DNA of 64,000 nucleotides from Myxococcales bacterium (GTDB lineage Bacteria > Myxococcota_A > Polyangia > Palsa-1104 > JAEUJZ01): NCBI GenBank assembly GCA_016794365.1, contig JAEUKB010000065.1:62001-126000 (forward strand), written 5' to 3'. The position numbers were made by a program, and so were the translations under genes. The notes below the pieces were generated by a model. The model was not told the origin of the DNA. It saw only the letters and a program-made list of their open reading frames with translations, and did no database searches. Numbering within the stretch: position 1 is the first letter of the stretch; the number at the start of each line of letters is the position of its first letter. Below are positions 63,641 to 64,000 of the stretch, in pieces.

Positions 63641-64000
63641 ATGACCACTTCGTTAGCAAGACGATCCGCTGCGCCGTCCGTGCTCGTGATTGGCGGTGGC
63701 ATAGGTGGACTGAGCGTTGCGATTCGACTGCTTGCCCAAGGCCACGACGTGACGGTGCTGGAGCGCGCGCAGACTCCGGGCGGTAAGATGCGGCAGGTTT
63801 TCGTCGGTGGACTGCCGTTTGATGCCGGGCCCAGCGTGATGACGCTTCCGTGGGTTCTCGACGAGTTGTGCGAGACAGCCGGGGTTCGTCGCGCGGACTT
63901 GATTCGCCTGACGCCGCTCGATCCGCTCTGTCGCCACTTCTTTGCCGATGGCTCGCAGCTCGATCTGTTCAACGATGATCCGTGCGACGGACGAAGCCCA
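63641..64000 (+). CDS. Phytoene desaturase/CrtI-like FAD oxidoreductase (3' end outside window)
   Basis: The first 120 residues are visible. The dinucleotide-binding motif VIGGGIGGLSVAIRL and the ERAQTPGGKM block identify the FAD-binding fold; DAGPSVMTLPWVLDEL is characteristic of the CrtI/CrtN/phytoene-dehydrogenase family. The frame runs off the right edge. It follows the P450 gene closely and probably shares its transcript. The exact reaction (desaturase, ketolase or isomerase) cannot be told from this part. Confidence 0.85.
   Translation, partial: MTTSLARRSAAPSVLVIGGGIGGLSVAIRLLAQGHDVTVLERAQTPGGKMRQVFVGGLPFDAGPSVMTLPWVLDELCETAGVRRADLIRLTPLDPLCRHFFADGSQLDLFNDDPCDGRSP

Overview
The window is G+C-rich, densely coded DNA from a free-living Gram-negative bacterium, most likely a member of the Myxococcota or a close deltaproteobacterial relative. 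Several features point that way: a MYXO-CTERM-like tail on a secreted glycosidase, eukaryotic-type Ser/Thr kinases joined to FHA, HEAT and PEGA-like modules, beta-propeller and cysteine-rich lipoproteins, a sigma-54 activator, a GAF-STAS (RsbR-like) protein and a P450/CrtI-type pair. No rRNA, tRNA, CRISPR array, phage module or transposase was recognised.

Layout. 1-1 kb: 3' part of a kelch protein. 1-6.5 kb (minus strand): rlmI-like methyltransferase, rluA-family pseudouridine synthase, a primary-type sigma factor and a degenerate FHA-kinase, closely spaced. 6.6-11.8 kb: clpB, a CbpA-type DnaJ protein and an NtrC-type activator with an unusual GAFTSA loop. 11.8-16.6 kb (minus): pbpC, a VWA protein with a histone-H1-like tail and a cysteine-rich lipoprotein candidate. 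17-26.5 kb: a Ser/Thr kinase-HEAT gene cut in two by 2.9 kb of foreign DNA, then a PEGA protein and a seven-bladed propeller lipoprotein. 26.5-34.7 kb: ung, a polysaccharide-polymerase-like membrane protein, miaB, GAF-STAS, a methyltransferase and a GH15-like glycosidase. 34.7-46.3 kb: an outer-membrane barrel, two SDR-family enzymes, a lipoprotein, an ADP-ribosylglycohydrolase, a GT39-like transferase, tatD, tcdA, gshB and pssA. 46.4-54.4 kb: a membrane metallopeptidase-TPR protein, a UvrD-type helicase, msrQ, asnS, yaeQ, a 45-residue poly-His lipoprotein and a small unknown. 54.4-59 kb: rmlB-rmlD-rmlA without rmlC, then an SGNH hydrolase and a PDZ lipoprotein. 59-64 kb: ftsK, a cytochrome P450 and the start of a phytoene-desaturase-like oxidoreductase that leaves the window.

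The most striking structure is the split kinase. The N-lobe ends at HRDLKPD (17627-17634, AAACCTGA). The C-lobe resumes at an identical AAACCTGA (20512-20519). Removing the 2885 bp between them restores codon phase and the canonical HRDLKPDNI motif, giving one 1286-residue receptor-type kinase. The interrupting DNA carries a conserved hypothetical gene and a YbiT-type ABC-F ATPase but no recombinase, and its first gene reads in phase with the kinase N-lobe.

Most of the other genes are housekeeping: RNA modification, proteostasis, translation, envelope synthesis, glutathione and phospholipid synthesis, and DNA repair. They are interspersed with lineage-typical signalling and surface proteins. 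Starts were chosen from homology, spacing and visible Shine-Dalgarno sequences, and several remain uncertain as noted.
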